NCBI GenBank assembly: GCA_937897215.1 | Contig: CALCBQ010000155.1 | Coordinates: 1 to 7,814 of the forward strand | Source: an uncultured Clostridia bacterium | Lineage (GTDB): Bacteria > Bacillota > Clostridia > Oscillospirales > Acutalibacteraceae | Direction: 5' to 3' | Length of the DNA stretch: 7,814 nucleotides | Shown: positions 6,345-7,814 of the stretch, piece by piece | Position numbering within the stretch: position 1 is the first letter of the stretch | How the letters are laid out: every line of letters begins with the position of its first letter | Translations under genes and position numbers: made by a program | Notes under the pieces: model-generated | The model's database searches: none | Told to the model about the DNA's origin: nothing | The model's input: the letters and a program-made list of their open reading frames with translations, nothing else

Positions 6345-7704
6345 ATTCAACATCCCATTGTTTATAAATGTTCTCAAAAATTTCTTCTAACTTCATTCCG
6401 CGACTTGCTTTAAAAAGAATTGTATCGCCCTTTTGAAGTTCGTTTACAAGAATTTCTGTGAGTTCTTTTTTATCTGTAAAATTGCGGACATTATTAAGTC
6501 CTGATTTCAAAGCACTGTCTGCCATATATTTTGACTCTTCGCCAACTGTATAAAGTAAATCCACACCACATTCTGCCGCATATTCGCCTACCATACGGTG
6601 CGCTTCTTCACTGAAACTACCAAGTTCAAGCATATCGCCAAGCACTGCGATTTTTCTGCCCTTTGCGATTTTGCAGAGAGAGTTAAGACCTGCTTTTTGT
6701 GAATCCGGGCTTGCATTATAACAATCTTCAATGAATGTTACGCCCTTAACCTCTTTAATTCTCTGACGCATTCCTGACGGAGTATAACCCTGAAGTCCTT
6801 TTGCAATTTTTTCAGGCGAAACTCCGTATTCAAGACCTACTGCAAAGGCGGTTAAAGCGTCATAAACATTGTGAATTCCAACTGTTGGGATTGTTATTTT
6901 TTGTTTTATATCCCCTTTTATTGCTGTAAATTCAGTTGAAAGTCCGATTTCTTTAATATCAACTGCCCTGACATCACAATTTTCATTTTCAATACCGAAG
7001 AAAATTACTTTATAGTCGTCAAGTTTGACATTTGCTAACTTATCGTTATCGCCATTCAAAAACACCGGCGAGCCCTTTTTGAGTCCTTCAAGAATTTCAA
7101 GTTTTGCTTGTAAAATACCATCACGAGAGCCTAGAATTTCAATATGAGAAACTCCAATATTAGTAATGATTGCACAATCAGGTTTTGCACAGTTTGTAAG
7201 CACTGAAATCTGACCGAAACCGTCCATACCCATTTCAATTACTGCGTTTTTCGTTGTTTCTTCTAATCTGAAAAGTGTTCTTGGCATTCCAATTTCATTA
7301 TTGAAATTACCCTCTGTTTTAAGAGTTTCGCCCTTTTGAGCCATTACGCAGGCAACCATCTCTTTTGTTGTAGTTTTACCTACGCTACCTGTTAATGCTA
7401 TAAGCAACAAATCAGGAATTGTGCTTTTATAATATGATGCCAAATCTAAAAGCGCATCTTTTGTATCTTCAACATAAATTACAGGAGCAGAACACTCAAC
7501 TTTTTTATGGCACACAATTGCGCCAACACCTTTTTCTGCAACATCTTTTACAAAATCGTGGCCGTCAAATCGTTCCCCTTTAATTGCGAAGAAAAGAGTG
7601 TTTTTGTCAACATCACGACTATCAATTGATACGCGGTTTATTATATTTTGAGAATCTACAACTGTTCCTAATGCTTTTGCAATTTCACTGGCTTTTAAGT
7701 TCAT
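6343..7704 (-). CDS. murF: MurF, UDP-MurNAc-tripeptide:D-Ala-D-Ala ligase
   Basis: This 453-residue protein is the usual length for MurF. It joins D-Ala-D-Ala to UDP-MurNAc-tripeptide using ATP, the last cytoplasmic step before MraY. An N-terminal UDP-substrate domain (about 1-95, with SIDSR at 26-30) is followed by the ATPase domain. That domain has the P-loop TGSVGKTT at 105-112, NFNNEIGMP at 133-141, VIEMGM at 155-160 and NIGVSHIE at 182-189. Lys201 in the AKLEI segment is at the expected position of the carbamylated lysine. GIHNVYDA (276-283), CYNASPDS (328-335), GDMLELG (356-362) and FKASRGMK (431-438) mark the rest of the central domain and the C-terminal domain. The ATG start has AGGAG 6 nt upstream and the frame is intact. 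mraY follows after 12 nt. The YNA(S/N)P block and the gene position favour MurF over MurC, MurD or MurE. Confidence 0.96.
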   Translation of the reverse strand: MNLKASEIAKALGTVVDSQNIINRVSIDSRDVDKNTLFFAIKGERFDGHDFVKDVAEKGVGAIVCHKKVECSAPVIYVEDTKDALLDLASYYKSTIPDLLLIALTGSVGKTTTKEMVACVMAQKGETLKTEGNFNNEIGMPRTLFRLEETTKNAVIEMGMDGFGQISVLTNCAKPDCAIITNIGVSHIEILGSRDGILQAKLEILEGLKKGSPVFLNGDNDKLANVKLDDYKVIFFGIENENCDVRAVDIKEIGLSTEFTAIKGDIKQKITIPTVGIHNVYDALTAFAVGLEYGVSPEKIAKGLQGYTPSGMRQRIKEVKGVTFIEDCYNASPDSQKAGLNSLCKIAKGRKIAVLGDMLELGSFSEEAHRMVGEYAAECGVDLLYTVGEESKYMADSALKSGLNNVRNFTDKKELTEILVNELQKGDTILFKASRGMKLEEIFENIYKQWDVE

Positions 7705-7710
7705 TGTTTT

Positions 7711-7715
7711 CTCCT
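7711..7715 (-). promoter_or_regulatory. murF ribosome binding site overlapping the murE stop
   Basis: On the minus strand AGGAG lies 6 nt upstream of the murF ATG. Its first two bases are the last two of the murE TAG stop (TAGGAG). A ribosome terminating on murE sits on the murF initiation region, which suggests translational coupling. Confidence 0.8.
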
Positions 7716-7814
7716 AATTTTTATTGAAATAATCCTCTACGATTTGCCTTTCATCGAAGGGCATTTTTTCATTTTCTATAATCTGATACATTTCGTGGCC
7801 TTTGCCCGCCAACA
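7714..7814 (-). CDS. murE: MurE C-terminus (UDP-MurNAc-tripeptide synthetase), 5' part outside the window
   Basis: Only the last 32 codons and a TAG stop lie in the window. The translation begins LAGKGHEMYQII and ends EDYFNKN. The AGKGHE-x-YQ block near the C-terminus is a hallmark of MurE, the cytoplasmic Mur ligase that adds the third residue (meso-diaminopimelate or lysine) to UDP-MurNAc-L-Ala-D-Glu using ATP. The substrate-specifying motif (DNPR in mDAP enzymes) lies upstream of the window, so the amino acid added cannot be read here. The stop is 9 nt before the murF start and overlaps its ribosome binding site, so the two are likely translationally coupled. The assignment rests on a short fragment but fits the position directly upstream of murF. 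Another Mur ligase is possible but less likely. Confidence 0.88.
   Translation of the reverse strand, partial: LAGKGHEMYQIIENEKMPFDERQIVEDYFNKN

Overview
This window is an internal piece of a division and cell-wall (dcw) cluster, with every gene on the minus strand. In transcription order (right to left) it holds the 3' end of murE, then murF, mraY, ftsW, murG, murA, ftsQ/divIB and the 5' third of ftsZ. I found no credible gene on the plus strand. I see no tRNA, rRNA, mobile element, CRISPR array or horizontally acquired segment.

The DNA is AT-rich (roughly 40% G+C by eye). The ribosome binding sites are strong AGGAG/AAGGAG types. The content (murE-murF-mraY-ftsW-murG, then murA, ftsQ and ftsZ) suggests a low-GC Firmicute of the class Clostridia. 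A gut Oscillospiraceae/Ruminococcaceae-type organism is my best guess, inferred from gene order and protein style and not proven. The DivIB-type FtsQ with a POTRA domain and an acidic tail fits a Gram-positive lineage.

Layout: 7814-7714 murE C-terminus; 7704-6343 murF; 6330-5299 mraY; 5266-4046 ftsW; 4039-2921 murG; 2844-2920 a 77-nt gap; 2843-1569 murA with a TTG start; 1582-671 ftsQ, overlapping murA by 14 nt; 518-670 a 153-nt AT-rich regulatory gap; 517-1 ftsZ, partial. From murE to murG the junctions are short and several stop codons are built into or abut the next ribosome binding site, so this looks like one tightly coupled operon.

The genes act in sequence. MurA makes the first committed peptidoglycan precursor step, and MurE and MurF finish the UDP-MurNAc-pentapeptide. 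MraY moves it to undecaprenyl phosphate (lipid I) and MurG adds GlcNAc (lipid II). FtsW polymerises glycan at the septum, FtsQ/DivIB scaffolds the divisome, and FtsZ forms the ring. murB, murC, murD and ftsA are absent from this stretch and, if present in the genome, must lie elsewhere. The murD slot between mraY and ftsW is only 32 nt.

The most noteworthy non-coding feature is the ftsQ-ftsZ gap. It carries an extended -10 promoter candidate for ftsZ, preceded by five A-tracts phased at about one helical turn (predicted curved DNA). Otherwise the window is conserved housekeeping DNA, and I found no previously undescribed system in it.
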